Positions 21,179 to 32,310 of a DNA stretch of 64,000 bases are shown here, piece by piece. The translations under genes were made by a program, and so were the position numbers. The notes under the pieces were generated by a model. That model searched no databases. It was not told the origin of the DNA and was given only the letters and a program-made list of their open reading frames with translations. Source of the DNA: Sophora flavescens (lineage: Eukaryota; Streptophyta; Magnoliopsida; Fabales; Fabaceae). The stretch lies in NCBI GenBank assembly GCA_030762895.1, contig CM061065.1, positions 75,405,676 to 75,469,675 on the forward strand, written 5' to 3'. Position 1 is the stretch's first letter, and every line of letters begins with the position of its first letter.

Positions 21179-22080
21179 TTTTTAGGGACCCTGAGATTTC
21201 TGGATTTCTATCTACCAACCAAGTGAAAACTTTTTCAAAGGAAAAAGATCTGAAATGCTTGTTTTTGACAAGCTTAGAAGTCGAGGAGGAATTTGTTTTG
21301 AGTATGATACCAGTTGTAAGAGACTTTCCGGAGGTGTTTCCTCCCGATGTGCCAGGATTACCACCGGCAAGGGATATCGAATTCTCCATCGATCTTGTTC
21401 CAGGAACCAGTCCAATATCGATTGCTCCATACCAGATGTCGCCAACAAAACTTGCGGAATTGAAGGCTCAAAGAAGTTTATAAGACCAAGTGTTTCCCCC
21501 TGGGGAGCACCTATTCTTTTAGTGCGGAAGAAAGACGGAGGATAGACTTTGAGTTGATTATAGACAACTCAACAAAGTAACAATTAAGAACAAGTATTTG
21601 TTGCCACGCATAGATGATTTGATGGATCAACTGCAAGGAGCTGTTGTTTTCTCAATGATCGATTTGAGGATAGGTTACCATCATATCAGAGTGAAAACTG
21701 AAGATATACCAAAGACCGCTTTCAGAACCCGTTATGGGCATTATGAGTATCTTGTAATGCCGTTTGGAGTAACTAATGCACCTTCTATCTTCATGGATTA
21801 TATGAATCGGGTTTTTCGTCCGTTTTTGGATAAGTCTGTTGTCGTATTCATCGATGACATTCTCATCTACTCTAGGAGTCATGAGGAACATGAAGTGCAT
21901 CTACGACAAGTCCTATAGATCTTACGCGAGAAAGAGCTCTACGTAAAACTCTCTAAGTGTGAGTTTTGGCTTGAAGAGGTGAAATTCTTAGGACATGTGA
22001 TTTCCAAAGAAGGAATTGTTGTCGACACTGCCAAAGTAGAAGCAAGTGTTTCTCTTGTGAAAGACCAAAGACAGTAACAT
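21179..22080 (+). pseudogene. Tekay reverse transcriptase, frameshifted
   Basis: Pieces in three frames give the pre-RT segment (FPEVFPPDVPGLPPARDIEF at about 21328), the fingers (SVSPWGAPILLVRKKDGG, 21498-21544), then 21598-21918 with LPRIDDLMDQL, SMIDLRIGYHHI (catalytic Asp kept), MPFGVTNAP and FIDDILIYS (both Asp kept). A stop at 21916 breaks the thumb, and ELYVKLSKCEFWL follows in frame beyond it. The palm residues are intact; frameshifts near 21480 and 21545 and the stop destroy function. Confidence 0.88.
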
Positions 22081-23156
22081 AAATTCGAAGTTTTGTCGGC
22101 TTGGATGGATACTACCGGAGATTCATTAAGGGATTCTCCAAGATCGTAGCACCATTGACTCAGCTTACACGGAAGGATCAACCTTTTGTGTGGACTGAGA
22201 AATGTGAAGAAAGCATCCATAGGATAAAGGAACGTTGGACAACTGCACCAGTGTTAACCCTTCCTGAACCCAGTGAACCTTATGAGCTGTACTGCGATGC
22301 TTCGTACCAAGGCTTAGGCTGTGTATTAATGCAACACAAAAAGGTTGTGGCTTATACGTCACATCAGTTAAAGATTCATGAGAAGAACTACCCGACTCAT
22401 GATCTGGAATTAGCTGCTGTGGTCTTTGCACTAAAGATATGGAGACATCATCTATATGCAGCCAAGTTCGATGTTTTCAGCGAACACAAAAGGTTGAAGT
22501 ATTTGTTCGATCAGAAAGAACTCAACATGAGACAAAGATGGTGGATGGAATTTTTGAAGGACTATGATTTCACGTTACAGTACCATGCTGGAAAAGCAAA
22601 CGTCGTAGCGGATGCGTTGAGTCGGAAGGCCATTCATGTCTCAGCCATGATGGTGAAGGAATTACAATTGATTGAGAAATTGCGTGGTATCGATTTGATG
22701 ATGAAGTTAAGTCCAAAGAGAATCAGTGTGGGAATGATTAAGATCTCAAGTGGACTGATGGAAGAAATCCGAGAGCAACAAGCTACCGATGCATATCTTC
22801 AAGAGAAGAAAGAACTCATGGAACAAGGAAAAGCACCGGAATTCAGTTTGGAACCAGACAACATCTTGAGGTGTAATGGACGAGTTTGCGTGCCTGACAA
22901 TCCTGAAATGAGAAAGATTATTCTCGAGGAATCCCATAAGAGCAAACCGAGTATTCATCCCAGAGCAAATAAGATGTACCAGGATCTAAAGCAAAGATTT
23001 TGGTGGCCAGGCATGAAGAAACAAGTGGCGGAATATGTTGCGTCTTGCTTAACTTGTCAGAAGGCAAAAGTAGAACATCAACGACCCGGTGGATCACATA
23101 ATCTTAGGATGTACCTGAATGGAAGTGGGAAAGTATATCCATGGATTTTGTGGTAG
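22081..23156 (+). pseudogene. Tekay RNase H and integrase N-terminal region
   Basis: The 351-codon frame begins in the RT-RNase H connection (YYRRFIKGFSKI). RNase H shows YCDASYQGLGCVL, HDLELAAVVFALKIW, SEHKRLKYLF (Asp of TDHK replaced by Glu) and ADALSRK. The integrase zinc region follows (EESHKSKPSIHP, then CLTCQKAK). The frame slips near 23110-23140, after HQRPGG. It was part of one polyprotein with RT and the integrase core. Confidence 0.9.
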
Positions 23157-24184
23157 GATTACCAAGGACTTCCAAAGGTTTCGATTCGATTTGGGTGATC
23201 GTTGACAGACTAACGAAGTCAGCACACTTTTTACCTGTCAAGTCAAACTACACAGTGGAGAAGCTAACTGAGGTGTATATCAGAGAGGTGATCAGACTTC
23301 ACGGAGTGCCCTCTAGTATTTTTTGGGATTGAGACCCGAAGTTTACTTCGCGTTTCTGGGGAAGTGTGCAGAAAGCGATGGGAACTAAGTTAAGGCTCAG
23401 TTCGGCCTATCATCCGCAAACTGACGGACAAACGGAAAGAACAATCCAGTCGTTAGAAGACTTGCTGAGAGCGTGTGTCCTAGACAATCGTGGAAGTTGG
23501 GATGATCTTTTGCCATTCATAGAGTTCACGTACAACAACAACTACCATTCGAGTATAAGGATGACACCCTATGAGGCTTTGTATGGAAGGAAGTGCCAAA
23601 CGCCGCCGTGTTGGTACCAAGATGGAGAAACCGTAATTTTAGGACCCGAAATTGTGCAACAAACAACGGATAAGGTGAAAAAAATCCCTCAAAGGATGAA
23701 AGCTTCACAAAGCAGAAAAAAGAGTTACGCCGATCCAAGAAGACGAGCTTTAGAATTTCAAGAAGACGAGCACGTATTTCTGAGAGTAACTCTCACGACT
23801 TGGGTAGGTAGAGTTATAAAATCCAGAAAGCTCACTCCAAAATTTATTGGGCCATACCAGATTCTTCGCCATATCGGTCCTGTAGCCTATCAAATTTCTC
23901 TGCCACCTTTTCTTTCAAATATCCACGATGTCTTTCAAGTCTCACAACTGAGAAAGTACATCCCAGACCCGTCACATGTAATTGAACCTGATGTTGTTCA
24001 GTTAAATGAAAATCTATCCTATGAGACTTCACCTGTACGAATCAAAGATAGGAGTATCAAGCAACTCAGGGGTAAACAGATTCCCTTAGTGAAGGTTATT
24101 TGGGATGAGACAAATGGGCAAGCGACCTGGGTAGTAGAAGACAAGATGAGATTACAGCATCCTGATTTATTTTCAGATACGTAA
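23141..24184 (+). pseudogene. Tekay integrase core with chromodomain-like tail
   Basis: The first Asp of the DDE core is in MDFVVGLP; a TGA at about 23333 replaces the Arg codon of the usual SDRDPKF motif (CGA to TGA, a typical methyl-CpG change). The same frame resumes with FTSRFWGSVQ, SSAYHPQTDGQTER (catalytic Glu), YEALYGRKCQTP, KLTPKFIGPYQILRHIGPVAY and VFQVSQLRKYIPDPSH. The last ~50 residues, IPLVKVIWDETNGQATWVVE, correspond to the chromodomain-type tail of Tekay/Del elements that directs insertion to heterochromatin. One nonsense codon is the only visible break here. Confidence 0.9.
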
Positions 24185-24220
24185 TTTCGAGGACGAAATT
24201 TCTTTTTAGTGGGCTAGTAA

Positions 24221-24766
24221 TGTAACGCCCTGATTTTTCTGCTTGTCTATAATCTGTGATTATGTGAATAATTAAGTGTTTAATTATTATAAATTATGAA
24301 AATTTATTTTGATAGACCAAATTTCATCATTATAATTTATTTTATATTAGTAATGTGCAGTTGAATTTTCGGTAGGAAATTTTAGACGTTTACAGTCTGA
24401 GTTTTCGTTGTCAGTTAGACTCTACTGACCCGAAAAATAAATTTTAATACACAAAAATAAAATTTTAATTTTTTCAACCTAGTTGTGATTATTTTTATGA
24501 TTTTAGAAATTATTTATTTTAATATCAATTTTCTAGTGGAAAATATACGAAGTAAAATACGATCGGTATTCACCGTTAAGAACTAAATGGAACCGGGACG
24601 AACCACATTTATTTAAATTAGATTTTCTGTAGATTTAAATAGTTTTGGATGTGACCTTGAATAGTGATGTTTTCAAATCATCACATCAAGAGTTTACATC
24701 AAATGATTTTATCTATTTTTACAAGAAATTCATAAATTATTCTAGAATACAAATTTTTGCTCCAAC
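24221..24766 (+). mobile_element. B3 3' LTR, part 1 (first 546 bp)
   Basis: It begins TGTAACGCCCTGATTTTTC right after the polypurine tract. It stops at 24766 where another LTR starts. The next part of this LTR by homology appears to be at 28975, which resumes at the equivalent of position about 547. Confidence 0.8.
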
Positions 24767-25351
24767 TGTAACACCACGATTTTTCTGCTTGTATGTAATA
24801 TGTGATTATAGGGATAATTAAGTGTTTATTATAATAAATTATTAAGAATTATTTTGATAAACCCAATTGTCAATATCATAAATTATTTTAATTTAGAAAA
24901 ATGCAGTTGAATTTTCGGTAGAAAATTTCAGACATTTACGGTCTGAGTTTTCGCTGTCAGTTAGACTTTACTGACCCGAAAAATTAATTTTTATATACAA
25001 GAATGAAATTTTAATTTTTCTAACCCAGTTATGACTATTTTTATGATTTTAGGAATTATTTATTTTAATATGAATTTTCTAGTGGGAAATTTACAAAGAG
25101 AAATACGATCGATTTACACCGATGGGGACTAATTGGAATCGGAACGAACCAAAATCATTAAGCCCAGATTCTTTCCAGATTTGGAAAAGATGTGATTGAG
25201 GTAAATAGTGACCCTTGTCACTACTTAAGCCAACACTTACTTCTTTCACAAAGGTTATTATTCATCATCTTCAACCACTAGCTTTTAAGTTTGGAAGCTA
25301 ATACTCCTCCTTATCTTCATCTCTTGCTCATCACCATTATCATTTAGAGGG

Positions 25352-25359
25352 TATAAATT
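25352..25359 (+). promoter_or_regulatory. TATA box in LTR 24767-28943
   Basis: TATAAATT at LTR position about 585. The homologous LTR has TATAAACT at 29009, the same place. Confidence 0.6.
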
Positions 25360-26474
25360 CTCAACTCTTGCTCATTTCTTTCAAGTTCCTAATATCAACT
25401 TACATGTTTATGGATTTTGTTGAAAGTTGATTTTTTCTTAGTGCATGTAGATGAAACTAATTTATTTAAGTTCATCATCATCTTCACAGCCATCTTCAAG
25501 CTTTGCAGGTTAAAAAGAACCTTCCTATGAACCTTGATGATGGGTGACCGAAACCCAAATGGAGGAAAGGTGGTGGTTTTACAAAATTTTTCACATGCAT
25601 GTTAGTTACCAATGTTATATGTTCATAAATTCAACTTATGTTTTTAAGAAAAAAATCCCTTTTCACATAAAAATGATTTTCACAAAACCATAATCATCTT
25701 CACTTTTACTTTTATGTATTGCATGTAGTGAGAAGTTCATCCAACCCTATGATCATGGTGTTGGCCGAAAACATCAAGAAGGAAAAGGATGACCCTTGAT
25801 GAAAATCTCACATGTTTGGTTTAAGAACTTTGATTCATGTATTTTTCAACTCATGGATTTTATCAAAAATATGTTTTCCTTCCTTAATATGATTTCGTGG
25901 CTAAAACTCTAAAAAATATAGAGTTAGTGAAGCCTAACTTTGAATCTTTAGGAAGGATGCATGTATGATAATCTAATTCCTTTGCTTGAATGATTTAATG
26001 TGGAGTTTTGAAAATTTTAAAATCCCTAGCCTTTTTATTTTAATGAGGCCGAAACTCACTTGAGGAGTTGATGAAGTCTTACTAAATTTTTTTTTAGTTG
26101 AACGATGCTTAAAAACACTATATTAGTACATGCAAGAAATTAGATTCTTGAACAATATTATTTTCCACTATATTATGTGAGGGTCGAAACCTATGGTTAA
26201 TGAGGCTAAGAGTTCAGAATTTAATTTTCAAGTTTTGAGCTTGTATTTGATCTTTTTAATGCTTAAGGAGCTTAAATCCAAAAGCTTGTAAAAATTGAAA
26301 ATCTCTAGCATGATTTTTTTTGCATGGCCGAAACATGCATAGAAGTTTTAGGGTGATTTTATAAAAATTTTAATTTATGAAGAACATTTATTTTATTCAG
26401 ATTGGCAATTGTCACGAAAACCGAGTCGGTCTCTTTAAAATACTCAACCAAATCCTTTATCGCTGAACTCTGAG

Positions 26475-28074
26475 GTAAGGGGAGAAAGCATGAGGGATGT
26501 TACAATTGTGGTAACTATATGCTTGTATGTTTGAATTGTTTGGCTATGTTGATGTTGTTGCTACATGGGTGAAAAAGTTGGATTGCTATATGATTGTGTG
26601 TTAAGTCTATGAAGTTGTGCTGAAGTTGTTGTTTAAGTGGTTGTTTTGGAATTACTTGCATTTATATGACTTTGATGAAATGTTGAATTGAAATATATGC
26701 TTGAACATATTATGTTAATTTTGTTGTAAGTTGCTGAAAGTTGTGTTGGTTGTTGCATAGAAGCCTAACCTTGGTTAGACCTCAAATATTAAAGATAAAA
26801 GCCTTAAAAGACTTATGTGGAAAACCACAAAACAAAGGTTTTAAATTTTAAGTAGCATGTTGATAAGAGAAATTTATTCTGGAAAAAATTTTAAAGATGT
26901 TGTTCTACGAGAAACTTAAATTATTTTTTTATTGAGACTATTTTATGATGAAAAACAAATGAGGAAAACAAGCTAAGTTCCAAGTTCTTTTGGAGAAATT
27001 TTAGCTCCCAGTGTTTTAGAAAGAGTTTTGCTCAAAACGTTTTCAACATTTTCTTAATGATAGACCTTTTCCAAAGTAAATATGGATTTCTAAAGAAGAA
27101 AGAATTTTCTGTAACTCAAGGTTTTCAAAATGAATTTCAAGGGGAAAAATGTCTTTTAGAAGGTTTTATTTCAAAATAAAATATTTGATAACTTGGGTAA
27201 GTTACGGAAGTTTTGTTTTTGGATTATTGTTTTTCACCGAGCGAAAAATAAGAAAAGTGAAAAGTTGAACCTAGTAACCGAGACGTCGGGATACTAGTGT
27301 TTTAAAAGCACGTTGATTGATAATCCGTACATGCTTTCTATGGACTGTTGTCCTATACACGTTGAATTGAAACATGGTGAAAGTGATAAAAATGTGAAAG
27401 TTGTTTTCCACGACCACAAAGTTCTAGACTAGTGCACGTGTCTAGGATCACTGGATTAGACACTCGGACTTAAGGTCCTGTGTTGATAATAAAAGGTTTA
27501 AGACGTTGAAAACCGTGGAAGGTCGTGAGCCTTGAGCCTCGACAAAGGAAATAACAAAGCACAAAGAAAATATGAAAATCAAGATGATTTTTCTCATGCA
27601 TTCATTTTTGGCAGACGTGCCCACGTTGTTTTGTATGAATACCTTGAAGGGTCAGCACAATGAAGTCCATATGCTTGGGTTGCTGTGCCTTGTGTTGGAC
27701 AGTTTGCTATGGACATCCACACACGTTGATCACTATGCCAGGAGTTTTGGACAGTGCTGTGGAAAATCACATTGTGCCTTATTGGCAATCGAGCCTGATC
27801 AACTCATTTTTAAACGAAGTTGAATTCTCCGGAGATTTCCATTACACGTTGAACTTTGCAGATGCATGTGTTTTCAAAAACTACGATGGATTGAGTGATG
27901 TTATGTTTTATTTGAATATTTTATGCCATGTATGTATGATATCTGTTGTATCTGATGTTATATGTTGCAAGTATGTGGTTATCATGATTATCCATATATT
28001 GGTATCTCACCCTTGCATTTTGTTGGTTTTATTTTGTGTGATATATTTTATTTGTTTGAAAAAAAAAGAAATAG
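26475..28074 (+). other. Predicted LTR intron preceding the ORF
   Basis: The donor is CTGAG/GTAAGG and the acceptor is a T-rich stretch ending GAAATAG directly before the ORF's ATG. The same donor/acceptor arrangement is found in the related LTRs. No transcript evidence is available; a second weak donor (TTG/GTATCTCACCC at about 28003) would make a much shorter intron. Confidence 0.35.
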
Positions 28075-28638
28075 ATGGATCCGGACGCACCAATGGTTCT
28101 CCTTCTGGTGCGAGCCCTCGTATTTGAGAACTATCAGGACCCTGCTCCGTGGGAGTTTCAACCGGGAGCTCATGCAGCTTACTATACTGGCCAGGTGTGT
28201 ACCGTGGAGGGTAGAGCCTTGGATGGACCCGTTCAGAGAGTTCACACCACTGAGACGGTGCGGATCACATTACCACCTTTTGATATCTGCTTACAGCATT
28301 GGGCTACCCAGGGTTTGGTGGTCTTAGGTCCTCAGCAGCCCCAGGATCCACCTCCTCAGGAGGTAGCACCTGTCGAGCCTATTGAGGAGGATCCACAGGA
28401 GATTATTTTGGGGGACCCTCAGGAGGATTTGGAGGACGATCCCGTTGAGGAGATAGATGAGGATCCTCAGTATTATTCACCTGACGAGGATGATGATGAT
28501 GCTCCCGATAGGGAGTTAATGTGGATAACCATCCACCAATTGTATCTCCGCAGGGTGGAGATAACCGTAGTGGTCTCTCTAACGGATACCACTAGGACTA
28601 GACCAGCCATGGGTTTTTCTTTTCTTTTATGGTGGTAG
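28075..28638 (+). CDS. LTR-embedded ORF, acidic tail (187 aa)
   Basis: Homologue of the 175-aa frame at 15927-16454, same register: MDPDAPMV, VRALVF (12-17), DPAPWEF, AYYTGQV, QRVHTTETVRITLPP (54-68), then DICLQHWATQGLVVLGP. An acidic Pro-rich tail runs from about residue 98 to 145. Near APDREL a frame change replaces the usual C-terminus (GLPNGY) with an unrelated tail, so the end of this copy is probably shifted and the protein may not be functional. Function unknown; not gag or pol. Confidence 0.6.
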   Translation: MDPDAPMVLLLVRALVFENYQDPAPWEFQPGAHAAYYTGQVCTVEGRALDGPVQRVHTTETVRITLPPFDICLQHWATQGLVVLGPQQPQDPPPQEVAPVEPIEEDPQEIILGDPQEDLEDDPVEEIDEDPQYYSPDEDDDDAPDRELMWITIHQLYLRRVEITVVVSLTDTTRTRPAMGFSFLLWW

Positions 28639-28974
28639 TATCTGTGTAGTTTCTCTGGCTTTGATATCTGACTACGTGTCTTTAAGTTGTTTAACCCCTA
28701 TCAAGTGTGTTAATGTTTGAACTAGTTTTTGTGAAGGACTATGTTGAACCACTCAATGTAACTTCTGTCATAGCATGTCGTCAAGAAGGCTTTTATTAAT
28801 GTAAAAAGGTGTTTTTGTTTATTTCATGGTGTTATTTATGTTTCGTTACATATGTTTTCCGAAAGAAATCGATGTGTCACTAATAATGTTATTTTTCCGT
28901 AAAATGATGTAATTAATGTGATGCCCAGTGAATGGGTGTCACATTAAGGGTAGTATCAGAGCTGGTCGAGTCTT

Positions 28975-29732
28975 CATCTCTTGCTCACAATCATCACCAT
29001 TTAGGGGGTATAAACTCTCAACTCATGCTCTTTTCTTTCAAGCTTTTAATATCAACTTGCATGTTAATGATTTTTGTTGTAACTTGATTTTCCTTTAGTG
29101 CATGTTCATCAAACTAAATTCTTTACACTCATTCTCATCCTAACAATCAACTTCTACACTTGCATGTAAAAAAAATATTCTTCAAAGCCAATTTAAAGGG
29201 TATGACCGAAACCCTATAAGGCGAAAAAGTGGAGTTTTTGTTGTATTTTCAACTTGCATGTCCTTAAAACCTAATTGCATGTGAGTTTTTAGGTTTATGA
29301 GCTTCATAAAAAAAATTAATTTTTCTTTCCATTGAAGTTGATTAGGGTTGAAACCCTAATTATTTGGGCTTAAAAGGCTCAACTTTGATTTTTATGAAAC
29401 TATGTTGTTTTGATCCTTATGTTTTCAACATGCATGTAATACTAAATTTGAAGTTAGTTTGTTTTTGAGAATGAAAAAGTATTTTAATCATTATATGGAT
29501 TTCTTCCATGTTGATGAAAAGTTGGAGAAATTTTAAGTCATAGTGGTTTAATAAAAATACTTACTATTAGCTTTATTTTGATGCATGCATGTGTTGATGA
29601 AAGTTGAAAAAATTGATTTTTCTAGCCTATAATTTTGAGTAGGCCGAATATGATGTTTTTGAGACTATTAAAGTGTTATTTTAAAAATTTTCGAAAGTTT
29701 CATGTGTTAAAAGCTATCATTTTGGTGACATG
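28975..29732 (+). mobile_element. B3 3' LTR, part 2
   Basis: LTR sequence starting near CATCTCTTGCTCAC, homologous to 25317 onward, including TATAAACT at 29009. It is interrupted at 29733 by a solo LTR. It could alternatively be the remains of the 3' LTR of the element whose 5' LTR is 24767-28943. Confidence 0.65.
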
Positions 29733-30619
29733 TGTAACACCCTAGTTTTTACACATGGTTAATTATTTTATTTGGATGTTTAAGTTTATTTTGATATGTG
29801 GTTTAGTTTGAGTAATTGAATTACTCTCTTAAAATTATTTTATTGGGTGCGTTAGCACTGACTTATTTAAGTGAATGCACGCTTACTGGACAATAATTTA
29901 CGTTATTGTCACTATTATTACCAGTACAGAAAAATATTTTAAATAATATGATTAAGAGAAAAACATTTTCATGTTTTCATTCAATTTAATTTTAGAGTTC
30001 AAAATAAACTGGTTTGACATCAATCGGAGATTAAATTTTGGACCGAGTATTTTCTTAGTTGATCAGTTCAATTATTAATCTTTGCTCTAATTTGAATTTC
30101 GAAATCATATTGACAGTGCGTCGAGCGTGCGCTCTGCGATTCCGGCAAGTGTACCGGACTGTCGCCAAGTAATAAAAGATATCGAACCCACAGAGACTGT
30201 GTTCTCGAATCGCAATCGGTTTTCGAATCGATTAGATCTGGACTTTGTAAAAAGGATTTTTATATTTTGAGTGAAAAGGGTTTTTGAATTTGAATTTAAA
30301 TGATAAACAAATAGAAAACAAATGTTTTTGGGGTTTTGGATCTAAACGGATTCCTAGGGATTTGGGTTACCTTTGAGGCTGTTTATGTTGCTAATCTGAT
30401 TTACCTTTGTTCATTACCGAAATTGCCTTGAAGGCGAGTTTATCCTCTAATAGCTTAAGCTCCCTCTCGGGTTACAAAAGCCGTGCCCAATTGACCCGAC
30501 CCCTACTCTCGTGGTAGTCGATCCCAGATTGGACCCTTTGCGTTCCGTGACAACTCGTTGCTCCTCGAGGGACGGCTTCTAACTCTCGTGATTTTAGTCC
30601 CAAGTCTGACTTCTATAGG

Positions 30620-30800
30620 TCCAACACTTAAGTTCACCGCTAGGTTCCTCCTTAGAATGTCTCAGTCATGCAAATAACCTAAGTTCACCGCTAGGTTCCT
30701 CCTTAGAATATCCGCATCTCGCAGATAAGTGGCCGCCGAATTTTACGAGTTAAACACCCTAGAAATCCTAAGTTCACCGCTAGGTTCCTCCTTAGAATGT
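30620..30800. repeat. Short repeats in Athila solo LTR
   Basis: Three copies of AAGTTCACCGCTAGGTTCC, each followed by TCCTTAGAAT, spaced 57 and 90 bp apart, in the transcribed half of the LTR. Confidence 0.8.
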
Positions 30801-31106
30801 CTACGTCACGCAAATAAGCGGTTGCCGAATTTACGAGTGGTTAACACACTAGAAATCAGATCTAAAACAATAACGAAATCAACAACGATTTTATATCCAA
30901 GCAACAACATTTACAAAACTCGGGCAGAGCCCCAATCCCTAGAAACAAACTACTACTCCAGTCTTGCCATGGAGATGACAAGCTGGGTTGACAACATAGT
31001 GAAAATCAGAAAAGAGAAGAGAGGAGGAGAAGAGAGATCTATGCCTAGAGTCCTTCTATGTGTGTACAAGTCTAGATTATGATAGATGATGCATCTGCCT
31101 GGTCCA

Positions 31107-31114
31107 TATTTATA
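31107..31114 (-). promoter_or_regulatory. TATA box of Athila solo LTR
   Basis: TATAAATA on the minus strand, about 600 bp from the LTR start and about 75 bp downstream of the GC word cluster. Confidence 0.6.
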
Positions 31115-31187
31115 TTAATTGGGAAGTTAGAGTCCCAAACCAACTCAAAATCTGATCTATTTCGGTTTCTTCAGGTCCAAGTAATGC

Positions 31188-31490
31188 GCGTCACGGCCGT
31201 GATGTCCATCACGGCCTGGCCGTGACGGTCTCTGGTTCTGGCAGTTTTGTGAAATTCCAGTCTCTCGCGTCGCGAGCCCTCTGTTCATGGCCCATGATGA
31301 ATTTCACGGCTATGGTCGTGATGGTTTCTGACTTGTGGTGGTTTTGGGTCACGGCCGTGAAGGATATCACGGCTAGGCCGTGACAGATATCACGGCTAGG
31401 CCGTGACAGACTCTGACTTCAGCCTTTGTTCCTTTTCAGTTTTGCTCGATCATGGCCGTGATGGGCATCACGGCTAGGCCGTGATAGACT
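31188..31490 (-). repeat. GC-rich palindromic word cluster in U3
   Basis: About seven TCACGGCCGTGA / TCACGGC(C/T)(T/A)(G/A)GCCGTGA palindromes and one CTCGCGTCGCGAG, several next to GTCTCTG or CTCTGACTT. One unit, ATCACGGCTAGGCCGTGACAG, is tandemly doubled at about 31368-31409. Confidence 0.88.
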
Positions 31491-31814
31491 CTGTTTGGCT
31501 CATTGTCTGCGCTTTTAAAGCCCTATCTTCATCCAAACTCCATCATGGTTGATCTTGAGCATTTTACCCTTGATATCTGCAAAACAACACACGAAAACCG
31601 CCTTACCCGTTCCAAAGGAAAATTAACCTAAAATCTAATTAAAAATGCCTAAACTACATGAAAAATGCATGCAAAATGATAGATAAAGATGATGTGAAAT
31701 CACACTCATCACATCTCTTTATCAATCATTATTTTTAGATTCCAAAAAGTAAAAACATATTTATTTTAGGCCTAATATTTATCACTCATTTTGTACCCAC
31801 TAATACAAAAATCA

Positions 31815-32310
31815 AAAATTTTCTCTCTCCTCTCCCCCTTATCAGCCACGACTCCCCCACTCACTCGTCTTTCTTTCTTTTTCCTTTTACCCAAGTGCAT
31901 ACCCACACACACATCCTCATCTTCTCAAAGTTGCAAACTTGCTCATCCTTTATTCTAGCTCATAGTAGCATCGACCGTCGGCCTCACCACCGTCCAGGAA
32001 CCTCCGCCACGTCGGTCGTCATAGTCGGTCACGTTCATGAGGAGACAACTGCGACCCATCTCGTCTCCAACGCGGCTTAACCTCTTCTCCGCCATTCGAC
32101 GCCGGCCACAGTCGTAGGACCACTATTTTCGGCCACTGCAGTGCTTCCATGACATCTCTATTCGCATCCTCCTTCTTCCTCGTGGTGTTCACATAGAAAC
32201 CTATGGTTCCAACCATATTTCAGAACTCACCGGAGCCGCCGTGACGCCGCCGCCGCCGCTACACTCCAAGACAGCCACCGCGTCATCTTCTTCATGGGTA
32301 AGTGAAAACC
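31815..32310 (+). other. GC-rich exon-like segment in solo LTR
   Basis: A CT-rich stretch (31815-31880) is followed by a segment rich in CCG/CGCC (31975-32290) and then CATGG/GTAAGTG, an almost perfect plant splice donor. Base composition differs sharply from the surrounding LTR. It looks like a leader plus first exon, perhaps captured from a host gene. No protein family is recognised. Confidence 0.4.

Larger units (their letters stand above)
19546..24220 (+). mobile_element. Tekay-type chromovirus B3, coding region, degenerate
   Basis: This plus-strand Ty3/Gypsy element has gag, protease, RT, RNase H, integrase and a chromodomain-like C-terminus. The first 20 bp (19546-19565, ...GTGTCACA) are the end of its 5' LTR, whose remainder was displaced by B2. 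The primer site is at 19573 and the polypurine region AATTTCGAGGACGAAATTTC at about 24183 precedes the 3' LTR at 24221. Every domain is recognisable but interrupted by stops or frameshifts, so it is an old copy. Confidence 0.92.
24767..28974 (+). mobile_element. Tekay-type LTR (4177 bp) with primer-site stub
   Basis: The LTR runs from TGTAACACCACG at 24767 to ...GGGTGTCACA at 28943. The next 31 bases hold a primer site TAGTATCAGAGC (28951-28962, one mismatch) and the start of an internal region, after which LTR sequence resumes without any internal coding region. It has TATAAATT (25352-25359), donor GAG/GTAAGG (26475) and the ORF at 28075. No target duplication was found at its ends. Confidence 0.8.
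30111..31711 (-). mobile_element. Athila-type solo LTR nested in the Tekay solo LTR
   Basis: Minus strand begins TGATGAGTGTGATTTCAC at 31711, like element E's LTR, and ends ...CGACGCACTGTCA at 30111. The flanks CATAT (30106-30110) and CATCT (31712-31716) are a target duplication with one change. It is 1601 bp with no internal region. It contains an AT-rich part with repeats of AAGTTCACCGCTAGGTTCC (30622, 30679, 30769), the GC word cluster and a TATA box. Confidence 0.85.

Noticed and set aside
28944..28974. Integrated plus-strand strong-stop DNA (LTR plus copied tRNA end)
   Set aside because: The bases after TAGTATCAGAGC match the element internal sequence (TGGTCGAGTCTT), not the continuing tRNA-Met sequence, so the stub is genomic internal region.
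31895..32080. 61-codon frame in the GC-rich island
   Set aside because: Short, low-complexity His/Thr/Arg content and no homology that I recognise; kept only as an exon-like segment, not as a protein.
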